Below are positions 1 through 11,696 of a DNA stretch of 64,000 nt, piece after piece (the first letter of the stretch is position 1; the number at the start of each line of letters is the position of its first letter). Source of the DNA: Gnetum montanum. Its lineage: Eukaryota; Streptophyta; Gnetopsida; Gnetales; Gnetaceae. Under the pieces are notes generated by a model, which was given only the letters and a program-made list of their open reading frames with translations, was not told the origin of the DNA and did no database searches. Made by a program: the position numbers and the translations under genes. The DNA lies in assembly GCA_015680685.1 (NCBI GenBank), contig MNCI01012629.1, positions 4,148-68,147 on the forward strand, in the 5' to 3' direction.

Positions 1-535
1 TAACTAACTAAGTCTGAATTAACCTAGCACTAGCATCTGTTCCTACTTACCATTCACACCCTGAACCAATGCAACCTTGGTTACCAAACGCTAATCGTTG
101 CTGAGATCACCAAGCGTAACGCAAGTGCTCGAAGCGGTCATACTGAGGCACTTAACTAGGAGAGAAGGGTTGAGAGAGGTTTAATAACTAATAAAGCATG
201 TAAATGAAAAATAATAAATAACAATAAATAAAATCCTATTTAGCCTATTCCATGCACTACAAGGTTATCCAAGAAGTTCGTCTTTATTGCCGTACACAAA
301 CATGTGTTCAGGTACAATATTTGCTTGAATAAAGATCCGTTCACTTTGGAGCTCCTACTGCGGGCACATGGAAAATATTCTATCTCTAGAGAGGTAAAAC
401 TGCCAGAGTTTCGCTAAGGGTCTAGATCTAGATGTGAAAACAAGGGAGAGCTGCCTCTTATTTATAGACTTGGCAGCGAACTGTGATATCGCGTACGCAA
501 TATCTCGGGGGACGACGCGATATCACGTCCCATCA
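1..535 (-). repeat. LTR of the TGATGA family (Element VI), truncated by window edge
   Basis: This is a long terminal repeat read on the minus strand. It begins TGATGGGACG at 535 and runs off the left edge. The minus strand shows GATATC words at 480-530, a TATA box (TATAAATAA) at 458-466, and the R/U5 landmarks shared with the other LTRs of this family: the segment around the 'ctttattc' element near 330, and the 'gcgcttggtaa'-like block near 100. No polypurine tract precedes it at 536 onward, so it is more likely a 5' LTR whose element extends leftward out of the window. It keeps several CpGs (GATATCGCG, GCGTACGC), so it is probably younger than its neighbours. Confidence 0.75.
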
Positions 536-721
536 ACTAAGTCCAACCATAAACTAAGTTAACAATAAAGGCATTTTTTATTAAAAAAAATTGATATTTT
601 TTTATTAAAGTAGCAAAGAAAGAAAAGAATGGAAATTGAAACTAATGATAAGATAGTAGAGGAATGAAAGATGGTTGAAAAAACCATAATGGTGGCCCTC
701 CTTCTAGCACCAGAGAGGGTG

Positions 722-1664
722 TGTTGATGCAAAAATTTGGGCCAAGAGAAAATCTAACACACAACATCCAAAAGAAGCACGATTTTGCAAGGCTATTGCC
801 TAGGGCACCTTGTTTATGGGCATAGCCAGCCTAGGAATAGTCTCTAGTGGAAGAGAAAATGCAACTAAAAATCTTAACAAAACTTAAAATATAAAAGCAA
901 AGCAGAAATATTAAAGATGAAATATATTCATTAAATTAAAGCAATAAAAGTTAACACTTCATCACATAAATGCCAACATGGATGAACATAAATAAAGCAT
1001 CAAGAGAGACAAAAAAGGGTGATGTGAACTTAGTAGACTATTCATTAATCCATCCACTTTGATGATTCTCAGAAGGTGAGTTCTGGATCTCCTCTTGAAG
1101 GTACTCATGATAAGATTGGATAGCCCAAGTCAGCTACTCAATCTGACCTTCAAGCTTCCACAGTGAACAATTGTTGCCTCCTTCCCAACCAAGATACTAC
1201 CCTAACCTTTTGTCTAGTCCTTCTCTTGGTCAAACTCAAGAAAAATTCTTTCAAGCCTCCTACACAATTTAACCGTAATGGCTTCTTACTCCAACCAATT
1301 TGAGGAAGCAACCAAAGTAGGGCTAACACTATAGTGAGACAAAGGGATGTAAGACTAGGAAGAAAGGGGAAATGATACTGGAGAAAAGCTGAAGGATGAA
1401 AGGAAGAAAAGGCCTTTTGCTGATTGCTAGCCTCTTGCTGGTTGCTCCGTGATGCTTTTCTTTCAACCTAAGAAGGCCTTTATAAGCCTTTCTCCTTCCT
1501 CTCTTTCCTCTCTTCCTTTTCCAAGAGGAAGAAGAACAGGCCACATGTTCACCCACTTGGCCAACATGCATAATCTCTTTCATCAAGTATGGTAGTGCAT
1601 GGATCCTCCAAATCTCCTTGGTGATTTGGATCTCCTTGGTATCTTCCATGCTTGACACCTGTCA
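722..1664 (-). repeat. Probable LTR of an unclassified element, minus orientation
   Basis: The block is bounded by TG...CA-type ends: TGTTGATGC at 722 and ...CTGTCA at 1664 on the plus strand. It holds a TATA-like TTATAAAGG on the minus strand near 1478-1486. Just inside its 5' end, the minus strand has a short direct repeat of ACCAAGGAGAT (about 1620-1650). I could not find a matching 5-bp target duplication (GGGTG on the left, ATCAA on the right) or a primer-binding site. It could be a solo LTR with mutated flanks or part of a larger decayed element. The open frame at 1329-1658 lies wholly inside it and shows no coding signal. Confidence 0.35.
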
Positions 1665-3360
1665 ATCAAAAAAAAATTAAAAAAAACTTAGAGTATCTAT
1701 AGAGTTGTAAATTTTAATAAATGAAAAAGTATATCTTTATATATATTTTTATTATTTTTTCTTTTTTTTCTTAAATTACTACTCAGTTACCAATAGGTGG
1801 TGTGTTGGCAGTGACATGGTATGATACCATAGAGACAGCATAGCTATGCAGCAATAGAGGCATTGGAGGTAAGGTGGTAGGGGTGGTAAATGGAAAGTTG
1901 TTGCAACCAAGGGGGGAGTTGCAAAGGAGGGATGTGGTAGCATGGCTAGTGAAGGGCAAAAACCAATAGTGGCAAAGGGTGGAATTGCCCCCACTATGTG
2001 GCTACACAACCGTAGATTGGCTTGCATGGATTATGTAGCACTTGCGCAACTGGTAAGTTGCAAGGCAATGAGAGGGGCATGAGCCTTGTGGTAATAAGGT
2101 GCAATAGAGCATGCATGTGTAGTGGTGGTACAATGGTGACAACATGAGATAGAGGGTTGGCATGGTCCTACCATACAAGGGTTTCAGCTATGTGGATGAT
2201 GAGGGGAATAATTGTGCAATGGCAACAAGGATTTCTAGTAGGCAATGAAATGTTTTTGACTATGTGATGATGGGGGTTATTTCCATAGTGTTGTAGAGGT
2301 GATTGAGTACATGTCGATGCTGCAGCAACTTCTTAGTTTAGGCGAAGGAGCAAAAGCAAATGTATGGGCAGCAACGGTAGGAAGACATTGCTACACACAT
2401 AGTGGTCCATCCTATGATAACGAGCGACCATGATGCTCTAATGTCCTTTGATCTGGCACATATACACAAAACCTGGCGTGCTCATTGATGCTTGTGGACA
2501 TCAAATTTAGAGAGTCAAATGAGAGGAGAGGAAGTAGGCTAGGCCAACAACAATGGCAGGTTGCGAGGAAGGCAAGGCAAGAAGAAGGGTTTCACAGCGG
2601 TGATGGAGTGCTAGAAGGGTTTCTACAACATTGCAGAGGGTGTTTAGTAGGTAGGACAATGGCATGGGTAGTAGCAATGGGGCAACTGGCAGAGCAGCAT
2701 AGTGCTCTTAGTGGTGCCATAGTGGTTTAGTGTGGCTTAAGTGATAGGCAATGTAGCAACAGAACATGCATGAGGATTTGGCAAGGTTTTGACGAATGAG
2801 GATTTGTTGGGGTGGGCAAAGAATGGGTGTGGACAGATGCAATAGTAATCAATAGCAAATGCAACATGGCGTGGCATAGAACAATAGCATAACAACAAGC
2901 ATAAGGTGGTGCGGGTCTACAAATGGCTAGTGTTAAATGGTAGAGGTACACTAGGGTGGCAGGCATGTTGGAGACATTGAGGTGTGGCAGGGGACATTGT
3001 TGTAGATGATGTCAACGACGTTAGCATGAGGAGGCTACAAGGTTTTGGGGCACATGGCAACCAAAACTAATGTAACTAAAATTTTAAAGAAAATAAAAGG
3101 TAGATAACTACCTATAATTTTAATTGTCCAAGCTTTGTTTCAGCTATTGTAGAAAGCAAGGCAACATTTCATTCATTTCCAAGTAATTGAATTTTATGTT
3201 GCATTGGGGTTACAACAATCTTCACATCAACAACTAAGGCAACACCACTGCACTAAGAGAGCACTAGTGTGACAATGGTGGAAGTCACCTAGATTTAATT
3301 AAACCACTACCAGTTTTATTGTTTTCACTCAATTACATGACGATGAAAGAATAAGGCCCC
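1665..3360. other. G-rich, low-complexity non-coding stretch
   Basis: The plus strand is rich in imperfect GGCAATG, GTAGCA and GGCATGG words that resemble a very degraded tandem array. The open frames on both strands (1779-2027, 2485-2730, 2727-2966) are short, compositionally biased and without recognisable domains. I see no gene, RNA or clear element ends. Confidence 0.4.
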
Positions 3361-3364
3361 ATTC

Positions 3365-3691
3365 ATGGGCGATGTTGATGCCAACAACCAAGAAAATCCT
3401 GTGAGGCAACCCTACGGTGCCAAAACCAAGATCCACGTTCTACAGAAGCGTAAAAAAATGAAAATGGCAACAAGCATTGGCCAAAACCATGTTAAACAAG
3501 AAAAAAACATTATTTATGTTACTAAAAGAAGCGAAACTTATATTAATCATCTAAAGCTCTCATGTGTACACAAATATTGGCAAATTCACCTGTCAACCGG
3601 AAACCCCTTGAGCTGCGCAGGTCGCATAATAGCTGAAAATCCAAAACAGCATGAGGCAATGACCAACAAGGTAGGGAGCAAAGCCATCTGA
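3365..3691 (+). other. Unrecognised 108-codon open frame
   Basis: An uninterrupted frame starts with ATG and carries a Lys-rich stretch (KRKKMKM, about residues 29-35). I do not recognise a domain. It is the longest clean plus-strand frame near the SKI3 pseudogene, but chance is a sufficient explanation in sequence this AT-rich. No splice sites or matching downstream exon were found. The N-terminal QENP motif vaguely recalls cyclin-A leaders, but the resemblance is too short to use. Confidence 0.12.
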
Positions 3692-4068
3692 TTAATAAGC
3701 AACACGTTTGTTCCATGAAAAACATTTTTAGCTTCATGAAGAAGCATTTACATTATTTCACAAAGCAAAGACCAAAGCGAAAATTAGTGCCAATGTCCAC
3801 TGCTTACGGTTTCAATCGCCATTGGAACAGACGCAGTAGAGGTTGCTGATGACATAGAGAGCAAATAAGAAAGTGATGGAATAAAAGCTCACAACAAGAA
3901 CGTCGGTGGGAGGTCAGGGCCAAAACGCTAATGAGAAGCTGAGAATGAAATTCAAAATTTTCATGGATGAAATCCGCACCCCTACAATCAAAATGATTTC
4001 AAGGTAGCCCTAGGCAAACATAGGCCCCACACTACTTACCCCCAGTAGGCTCACACGTTGATCTCACT

Positions 4069-4092
4069 AACCCCACACATTGGCCAGTGTGT
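4069..4092. repeat. 24-bp near-perfect palindrome around TGGCCA
   Basis: CCCACAC and GTGTGGG arms flank a TGGCCA centre, with one symmetric mismatch pair. A sister palindrome lies at 5530-5553, and the two bracket the SKI3 pseudogene. Similar CCCACA...TGTGGG words make up the 70-bp minisatellite at 11697-12011. Confidence 0.6.
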
Positions 4093-4593
4093 GGGAACAG
4101 CGTGTGCCAGAGCAAATGAACATTAGAAATGTAAAAATGCCATCCAAATGATCAGGAAAGTAATACCGGCCGACTTACTGAAAATCTTTATGAGCAAATT
4201 CTTCCAATGCTGTCTAAGATAGAAATTCAATATACTCTGTGGCATCATTCCATATATTATTTGTGAAGAATGTTTATCCCATTTCTCAGGTGTTTATACT
4301 TCTAGGCATTTCGAGCTGTGGTTCACGTTAGGAATACGCAACACAAATCGTGTAGATCAACTGAAAAGGCCCAGAATCATTATTGTATATTGCAACGATG
4401 CAATGCAATAAATATTTTCAGAAAAAGATTTAAGATTATTTGCTAAAATTACAAGAATCCGGATTAGATTTTGGCTCAAACACAATTATGGCTTGTCCAC
4501 GTAGGAACCAGCGACAGGTTATCACCAGAGATTCCAAAATTAGTTGTAATAATGGGTTCAGGTGGATGGCAAATTTGTTGCAAACAAATTTGG

Positions 4594-5505
4594 TTATCGA
4601 AGAAATTTCTGTGTGACAGCTTCCTAATAACGTGGACAAGCCAGATTTAAGTGCAACGCCTAGAGAAGCCATTACCGTGAATATCTTGATGTTCGTCGGA
4701 TACGCTTTTTAGCCTCTGGAATCTTATCTCTGGTTGCAGATCGCCTTGATTTCATGGCTCTGTTTAGACATTCTTATAACTGCAGGTGTCTCTAAAATAA
4801 TATTTCTGCAGGCACTACATCTGCAGGCCATGCTAAAGATTCAAGGTCAAGGTTTTGTTCCCACCTGTTTTGTCCTTGCCCAAGACTGGCCTGTGCCTAA
4901 CTAAGCATTAAAGATACATAAGATAACGACAAGTGGCTGAACCGTTTTGCTCTTCCAAGACTTTGAATAGCTTTGTTCAACACAACAGAGCTGGTAAAAT
5001 TTCATGCAATTGCCATACAGGAGGATTATTTTTCCATGCAAACAAGCTTCTGCAGGCCACGTTAAGCATGCCTTCCCAAAAGCCTTCTCTATATTTAGAG
5101 GATTGTTCTTCCATGAATAATTGTAGCCATTCACTAAAAGACGAATTGTCATCCACATAGGGTTATCCTCTTTTCTACTCAACTCTTGCTCACAGTTGAA
5201 TGTAGCAAGATTATTCAAATCTTTCAAGCTGAATTCTCCTTGAAGAAGAAAAAGAGTCAACCAGCTAATTTCATTGTCTGTTGCTAATTGCAAACATTGG
5301 TTGTATTCCTGAGAAAGCAAATCCCATTCTTGTTGAAATGCAAAGCATCGGGCTAATTGCAAGTGTGCAAGGGAGTGCATGGAGTTGGAAAATGGCTCTT
5401 GTGATGCAGCAGTTGCATGTTGTAGAGATGAATCATATTCTCTAGTTTGAAGGGATATCTCAGAAGCACATATATGAAGTTGGAAGTTTTTGTAAGGATA
5501 AATAT
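4594..5505 (-). pseudogene. SKI3: SKI3 (TTC37-like TPR protein) C-terminal pseudogene fragment
   Basis: SKI3 is the tetratricopeptide scaffold of the Ski complex, which feeds RNA to the cytoplasmic exosome. From about 5460 the minus strand reads a TPR-like segment (LAHLQLARCFAFQQEW, then EYNQCLQL), followed by PMWM and EKAFGKAC. This order matches the C-terminal third of plant SKI3 as I know the family. After a frameshift near 4925 the next frame continues AQASLGQGQNRWEQN and AWPADVVPAE, the family's conserved W-E-x-N-L / W-P-x-x-x-x-P-A-E block. The far C terminus follows: WLL(stop)ALHLN, then CPRY(stop)EAV, ending at TAA 4594-4596. In-frame stops near 4796, 4784, 4672, 4660 and 4624 make it a pseudogene. 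About 280 codons run without an intron, so it may be retro-processed, or it may be a decayed last exon. The N-terminal two thirds is absent. Confidence 0.75.
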
Positions 5506-5529
5506 GAAGCCCACATGATGGGCACAGTA

Positions 5530-5553
5530 ATCCCACACGCTGGCCAGCATGTG
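5530..5553. repeat. 24-bp near-perfect palindrome around TGGCCA (sister of 4069-4092)
   Basis: CCCACACGCTGGCCAGC is followed by ATGTGG. It lies immediately upstream (minus-strand sense) of the SKI3 fragment, within a CCCACATGATGGGCA-containing stretch (5505-5560) that shares words with the 11697-12011 minisatellite. An A-rich run (about 5562-5572) follows. Confidence 0.6.
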
Positions 5554-5560
5554 GACACAA

Positions 5561-6578
5561 AAAAAAAAAGAGAAAAGCCCTTATTTAGTTTCTTCTTTGG
5601 CACCCACAATATGAAAGAGAGGACATCATGGTTAAAATTCTGCCTGGCAAGAAAAAGCAATTTCAGGAACAAATCTGAGGACCAGGCATTTAATTTCATC
5701 TGTATCTCTTAAAGTACGTTTATACATCATACAAATATCCATCCGCTTTTGGGGGAATTGCATGGCTGTTTCGATGCAGAACTTACGTGTACGTCTCTAG
5801 TGTTCGAGACGGTTAACTTGATGCAAGACCTAACTCACTTGTTTTGAAAAGGTATTGCCACCAGGGAGAGTTAAGAAAACTCATGCATTATTTGTTATTC
5901 TTTAACAGTTTACTTGGAAACTTGAGCATTATACCACACTCATACTGTAGATTCCTGATTCAGTTGTCGTGTGCGGGTAAATCCGGGAATGCGAATTACA
6001 TGGTTTCATTTCAAGGCCTCAATCTAACATATGGGTTTTAACTTTTTATAAATTTTAAATTTAAAAGGGCTACCAAGACGTTGTGGCTTTTCTGCCTGCC
6101 CTAGGGATATTTTGATTAGCTTTTTGTTCGTAACCCAAGTGCTTGTTGGAGGAATTTTCTATTGTTCTTTGCTCTGCCTAATCGATTCAATGATGTTGTT
6201 TGCAAGCCTCGTTATTCTAATATGACCTGTCTGGAACTATATCTTTAATTCTTTGTAATATCCGTTTGCTAGGCCCCTCAATTTCTGCCTGTAATGCAAT
6301 GCTTCCTTCACGAATTTCAATTGAGTATTGTATTCAATTACATATGAAAATGTTTTTGATATATATATGATTGAACATCTAGTTATTGCTAATTAATGGT
6401 TTCACCAACTTAAAGCAAAAAATTTTACACGAATCTATCTATAGCTTCCATTTATTTGGCCATACTTTGACTTTATTTGACCATGATGTGCCCTATTATG
6501 ACTGTATTTTCTTTACATTGACTTAATATTACTTTATGATCATGCAATACAAATGCTACTTGATGTGTTTTTCTAGAT
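5561..6578. other. Gene-free interval between SKI3 fragment and Tat element
   Basis: AT-rich sequence. The open frames at 5515-5712 and 5844-6041 have no recognisable domain. I see no LTR terminus, primer-binding site or gag to belong to the pol that begins downstream, so that element appears 5'-truncated at roughly 6420-6580. Confidence 0.4.
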
Positions 6579-8260
6579 GTGCAAGATAAAATCATGGATG
6601 CATGGGCACTACTCGACATACCCTTGAACCTAAATGGGCACCATGGCGATGTCAAACAATCCATCAACTTAGAATGCCTAGACCTTGAGCCTATGAGCCT
6701 TATTGACCATATAGCCTTGATAGAAAAGTACCTAAAGTGGCTTGAATATGTAGTGAAAATCCTTAACTTAGAGGCTAGAGACATCATAGAGGACCCTCTA
6801 GTGGAAATCCAAGTTACAACCCACGATGGTGAGGAAAAAACGCTAAAACTAAGTTCCTCACTAGAACCCCAAATGGCCCAAGACATTACTAAGGTCCTTT
6901 AGAACAACATTAAAGCCTTTTGCTTGGTCATATGAAGATATGCTAGGACTCAATCCACGTTTAGTGCAACATAATAGCATACTCAACCCTAATATCAAGC
7001 TTGTCAAACAAAAGGTGCGTAAAACTCGATCTAGCCTTGACAGTTTGCAACGAGATCATGAAGCTGTACCAAGCTAGTTTTATCCAAGTTGTTGATTACA
7101 TTGATTGGGTGTCCAACATAATGATGGTTCCCAAAAAAATGGAAGCATACACATCTATATCAATTTCTGGGATCTCAATAAGGCAACTATTAAAGATGAT
7201 TTTCCATTGCCTAGCATCGATCAACTTATCAATACCACAACTGGACATGCCTTGTTGTCCTTTATGGACAAATTCTCCAAATAAAACCAAGTGAGGATCA
7301 ACCAAGAGCATTAGCTTTACATGACCTTCACAACCCCTCAAGGAACCTTTTGTTATACTATGATGTCATTTGGTCTAAAGAATGTGTGTGCAACTTATCA
7401 AAAGGTCATGACCTACATATTCAACGATTTCATGCTAGGTTTACTTAATGATTATGTTGACGATATAGCAATCAAATCCAACATAGCCAATGACCATGCA
7501 CATGACCTCGATTTAGTGCTCCAATGATGCCTTAAGTACAAACTTAGGCTTAATCCTAAACAGTACATATTCAATGTCAAAATGGATAAAATGCTTGGTT
7601 TTATAGTGTCCGAGGTAGGGATACATGTCAATCCCAATAAAGTTAAGGCCAAAACCAACTTATCACTGCCTAGTAACCTTAAAGAGCTTTGAGGTCTACA
7701 AGGCACATTGTAATTTATACATAGGTTCATATACAAACTTACAGACAAGTTACAACCCATGTAATACTTTCTTAAGAAAACAGTTCACTACGAGTGGACC
7801 ACCCAATGCTAATAAACCTTTAATAACATCAAGCAAGAGTTGGCCCAACTACCTACCATATTACCACCTCAAAAAGATAAACCATTTTACGTCAACCTCA
7901 CAATCTCTAACATGTCTATAGTCTCACTACTCTATCAAAAACAAGACAATGTAGCAAAACTACCCATTTACTATCTAAGCCATGCGCTAATAGCCTATGG
8001 ACTTAATACACAAAGGTCAAAAATCATTATCTAGCCTTGGTCTTCTCCTTAAAAAGGTGGAGACACTACCTTTTTAAAATCCATGTTAATGTTATACATA
8101 AAGATAACATACTAAGAGCCATAACAACCAATATCTACCAGAGTAGTCGCATAGCCCGATGGAAGGCCATAATAGCTGAGTTTAACCTACATTGAATCTC
8201 ACAAGTCTTAACAAAGGATCAAGCTATAGTTGCACAACTAATAAATTCCCCAATCAAGGA
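6579..8260 (+). pseudogene. Element T: Tat-lineage gypsy RT and RNase H, decayed
   Basis: This is the reverse transcriptase-RNase H part of a Ty3/gypsy polyprotein, which copies element RNA into DNA in virus-like particles. Landmarks in order: an acidic linker (6579-6902), the FIQVVDYIDWVSNIMMV palm entry (about 7078-7125), a YTSISISG..ND-type block, a GTFCYTMMSFGLKN block (about 7343-7385), the intact catalytic YVDD (7453-7464), and a thumb/connection. RNase H follows (LPPQKDKPFYVNL, about 7858-7900; LPIYYLSHAL, about 7960). The frame is broken repeatedly by frameshifts and stops, for example the TGA near 7526. The GTFCY / FGLKNAxATYQ signature is that of Tat elements and differs from Elements I-III in this window. 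Gag and 5' LTR are absent. Confidence 0.85.
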
Positions 8261-8319
8261 CAATACTACCATCGACCATGAGTTCCCCGATGAGCATATT
8301 AACATTGTCGATGAAGTAC

Positions 8320-8893
8320 CTAAAGGATATGAGGCAATCATACACTTCGATAGTGCTTCAACTGGTCAGGGAGCTAGTGTCGCTGTTGTCATGACACTAT
8401 CCTCTGGTGAGATCCAACATTTTTCCTATTGCTTCCAATTTCCATGTACTAATAATGTAGCACAACATGAAGGATTAATCAGAGGAATGATAATAGCTCG
8501 TGACCATGGGATTAAATGCTTAATGATAAAATATGATTCACAACTAGTGGTCAACTAGGTAACTAAGGTTTACATATGCAAGGATAAACATTTACAACCA
8601 TATTGCAACTTAGCTAAAACACTCATATCATGATTTACCAACATGGGTATTCAACACATTCCTTGAGGTGAAAACACACTAGCCAATGAAATTGCAACCA
8701 TGGATCTAAATATGGTGTCCAATGTGTTTAGCAAGATGCCTTGCCTAACAGAGAATTGTGCTCTTCCCATTACACAGAACACTGAAGGCACCTATATAGC
8801 CACTATTGACAATGCCCCTAAACAAGAGTGGGATGATGATATCAAGTTTTATTTAATGCATGGTGAATCCCCACAAAACCTAACTACCTCTTA
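8320..8893 (+). pseudogene. Element T: second, archaeal-type RNase H (aRNH)
   Basis: A second RNase H domain sits between the retroviral-type RNase H and the integrase. It reads IIHFDSASTGQGASVAVV (about 8338-8392), followed by FPCTNNVAQHEGLIRGM, then YDSQLVVN (about 8530-8555) and a C-terminal ANEIATMDL. The order D...E...D with a TNNxAxxE core is typical of the additional aRNH that established work reports in the Tat lineage of plant gypsy elements. The usual FDGA is FDSA here. Stops (for example TAG near 8557) show it is inactive. It supports classification of Element T and separates it from the chromovirus at 43990-61150. Confidence 0.8.
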
Positions 8894-8939
8894 GAAATAT
8901 GTGATACACAAATGATCAAAACAATATGTCATCATGGCC

Positions 8940-10066
8940 AATAACAGATTATGTTGAAAATCCTACAATGGCATACTATTAGTATGTGTGGGTAGAACAA
9001 AAAGCCCATAAAATCCTCGAACAAGTACACAAAGGTATATGTGGAGGTCATATAGGACCCCAAGTCATGGCCTCAAAGATTAGACGCTTAGGATACTATT
9101 GACCCTATATGGAAAATGATTGCCTACAAAAAGTTAGGACTTGTGATATCTATCAATGATATAGTAACATAATACACATACCACTAACTGAACTACATAC
9201 CACTCAGATCACATGACTATTTCAATTATGGGAAATAGACATAGTTGGACCTATAACACCAAAATCCTCCATTGGACATAGTTTCATCATCACTACAACT
9301 GATTATTTCACCAAATGGGTTGAAACGGACCCTCTCAAGAAAACAACATTACAACAAGTTTGTAAATTCATCTTAGATAACATTGTATCTCATTTTAGCC
9401 TACTGTTAACCATCATCACAAACAACAGACCTTAATTTAGTAGCCAAGAACTACAAGCCTTTTGTCAATAGTTCAGCATCGAACATTTCTTTTTTTCACC
9501 CTATTACCTTGTAAGCCAATGGCAAAGCTGAAGTAAGAAATAAGGTCATTATAAACCTTTTAAAGAAGATGTTAGGTAATGATAAATGCAAATGGTACAA
9601 ACAACTGTTTTACATACTTTGGGCCTATAGTAATACCCTTAGGACTACAACCAAAGCTACACCATATAGCCTAGTTTATGGATCTGAAGCTATTTTGCCT
9701 CTTGAATTATAGATTCCATCCTTAAGTGTATCTCTGTTTGACTTCATCAATGATGAATGGAATAAAGAGCTATGTATTATTAATTTCAATTCGGTGGAGG
9801 AATAGTGGATACACACACTTGCCAATATTGAAAGATATGAAGAGAGGCAAAAACAACAATACAAACATGATCCTAATAGGTAGAAAGTCAAGGAAGGAGA
9901 CCTTAAGGTTGTTTGTGAGCCTACAGACAAGTTCTTAGCCAACTAGGAAGGACTTTTCTTGGTCACCAAAGCTTATGGTAATGGAGCATTCAAATGGATA
10001 AACCTAGATGGAAATGAATTGACCAACCCAATTAATCATTCCAATCTCAAACCATATTACATCTAA
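8940..10066 (+). pseudogene. Element T: integrase, decayed
   Basis: The integrase joins element DNA to the chromosome. The zinc-binding N-terminal HHCC region is recognisable (HKGICGGHIG at about 9029, then CDICQ at about 9151). It is followed by the catalytic core with WEIDIVGPI (about 9233), DYFTKWVE (about 9301) and the ANGKAEV block (about 9518), which contains the third acidic residue. A C-terminal domain (EGDLKVV, then LKPYYI) ends near 10066. Numerous TAG/TAA codons replace expected Gln and Trp. No chromodomain follows, which fits a Tat element. It is colinear with the two domains upstream and belongs to the same copy. Confidence 0.85.
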
Positions 10067-10867
10067 TGCTAACATGTTTGCTTATAGCCTTTCTTTATCA
10101 TTGTTTACAAGTTTGAACATATGACCAATATTGACAACTACAATAATCTTCAACAAGCAAGCCTATGTGACTTCTTATCTCTTTTTGGCATCTCAAAGAC
10201 TACAAACATTGTACAAATCTATTAAACCAAATATAGCTCTTTCCTGTATCTGCTGATTGTAAATGATTGTGACCTATGTAAGCTTGCTGACTCATGTAGA
10301 CCTATTCAAATTCTTGTGATCACATGTACTCTTTGACTTGTTTTATTATTCTCTTAGAGTTATGTTTGTATAATAAAGCTTGAAGTTACTGTAAAGGTGT
10401 GACTAATTGTAGCAATGAGCTATCGCATAATCACAATGCTCAAGATGCAATTAGTTTGTTCAATCTTGTCAATAGTGCTTACCTCACATCACTTTGGTCA
10501 TCCCTATACATAGCCACCCCTTGTAGCTAAATTATAGCCTTGGTCATCCCTATACAATAGTCTTCAACAAGCAAACCTATGTTTGACATTCATGCACCTT
10601 GGTCTTATGACATCTTCTCCAACTTGCTTCATGCTCAAGTTCACAAAATGTAGTACATCTCATTTAGTGAGAGAGAAAAATTTAGTCTATTGAATATAAC
10701 ACATATTATATGGTAGGGAGTCAAAAACCAAGTTTACTAAATGTAACACACCTCATTTAGTAAGAAAACAAAGTTCAATCTTAGCAACAAAGCCAAATGA
10801 AGGTTTTGCTTCTCAAAACAAAGAGGGAGAAAATGCCAAGAAAGAAAAGAGGCCAATGTGGTCTTTA

Positions 10868-10932
<65 letters not shown>

Positions 10933-11696
10933 AAAAGAGAGAGAGAGAGAAAGCCAAATGGCCAAAGAAGCCTTGTCACAAAGTGACGATTGCTTCTCAC
11001 ATTATCAAGTAACTATCACTCCATCACATGAAGGCTTCTTAGTCAGCAAGCACATCACTACCTTTCCAATAGCCATGATGTCAACATTTTGAATTCCCAT
11101 TTAACCTCCCTACTAAAAATCAATATGACCTTTATCTCATCCTAAGCTCTCAACATCCTATCATGACCTTATCTCACTATTGTAAGTACTCCTTTGAATG
11201 GTTTGACAACTATGGAATCAAGTGTAAAGGGAAAACATTGGTGATGCATCCACAATGGTGTTTTTCATTCTTTGTTAATGTCTTTTAGGTCAATCCTCAA
11301 AACATCAATAAATAGGAGCCAATGAAACACCTCAAGAAAAATTTTGTGTTGCAATGTAAAGCCCCATAGCCCAAATTTCCATTGTAATTTGGTGAAATAA
11401 AGGCAGATACAATTGTCTTATATTTTTAAAGATCCTATATTGTGACCTTGTACCAATAGTTCCAAGAGATTTCTCAATGTAAAAATGAGATTTGTAGCAT
11501 ACAAGCTACAAATCCCATGCATCTCAGTTTATGAAGGTCAAAATGCCTCATAGGCCATAAGTGCCATTTACTGCAACTTGTGGAAGGATAAAAAATGTTC
11601 CACAAGCTACAAATTCTATGTATGCTATCTTGTAAAGCTAAAGAGGCTCCATAGGATATGAAATTTTACATTTTTAACTCATATAATGGGCACCTC
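10067..11696 (+). other. Post-pol tail of Element T with short duplications
   Basis: No coding domain is visible. The tail contains local duplications: 'cttcaacaagca' at about 10148 and 10559, 'cttggtcatccctataca' at about 10493 and 10539, and a 'tagtacatctcatttagtgag'-like pair near 10650 and 10743. The latter includes a 10-bp inverted repeat TTACTAAATG / CATTTAGTAA with a 10-nt loop (about 10735-10764). This is typical of the variable 3' region of Tat elements. An LTR boundary is not resolved. Confidence 0.35.
10871..10928. repeat. (TC)29 microsatellite followed by a short (AG) tract
   Basis: A 58-nt uninterrupted TC array is followed, after ACCAAAA, by an AG run (about 10936-10950). The two can pair as a hairpin. 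The Ser-Leu and Arg-Glu open frames over this stretch on both strands are artefacts of the repeat. Confidence 0.95.

Noticed and set aside
3365-3691. Possible cyclin-like leader
   Set aside because: Only a few residues (QENP) resemble cyclin A N termini. There is no cyclin box and no downstream exon.
6579-10066. Endogenous pararetrovirus
   Set aside because: An integrase with HHCC and core motifs and an archaeal-type RNase H are present, and movement-protein or coat-protein blocks are absent. It is a Tat-type LTR retrotransposon.
10737-11092. Open frames with Ser-Leu or Arg-Glu runs on both strands
   Set aside because: They are translations of the (TC)29/(AG)n microsatellite.
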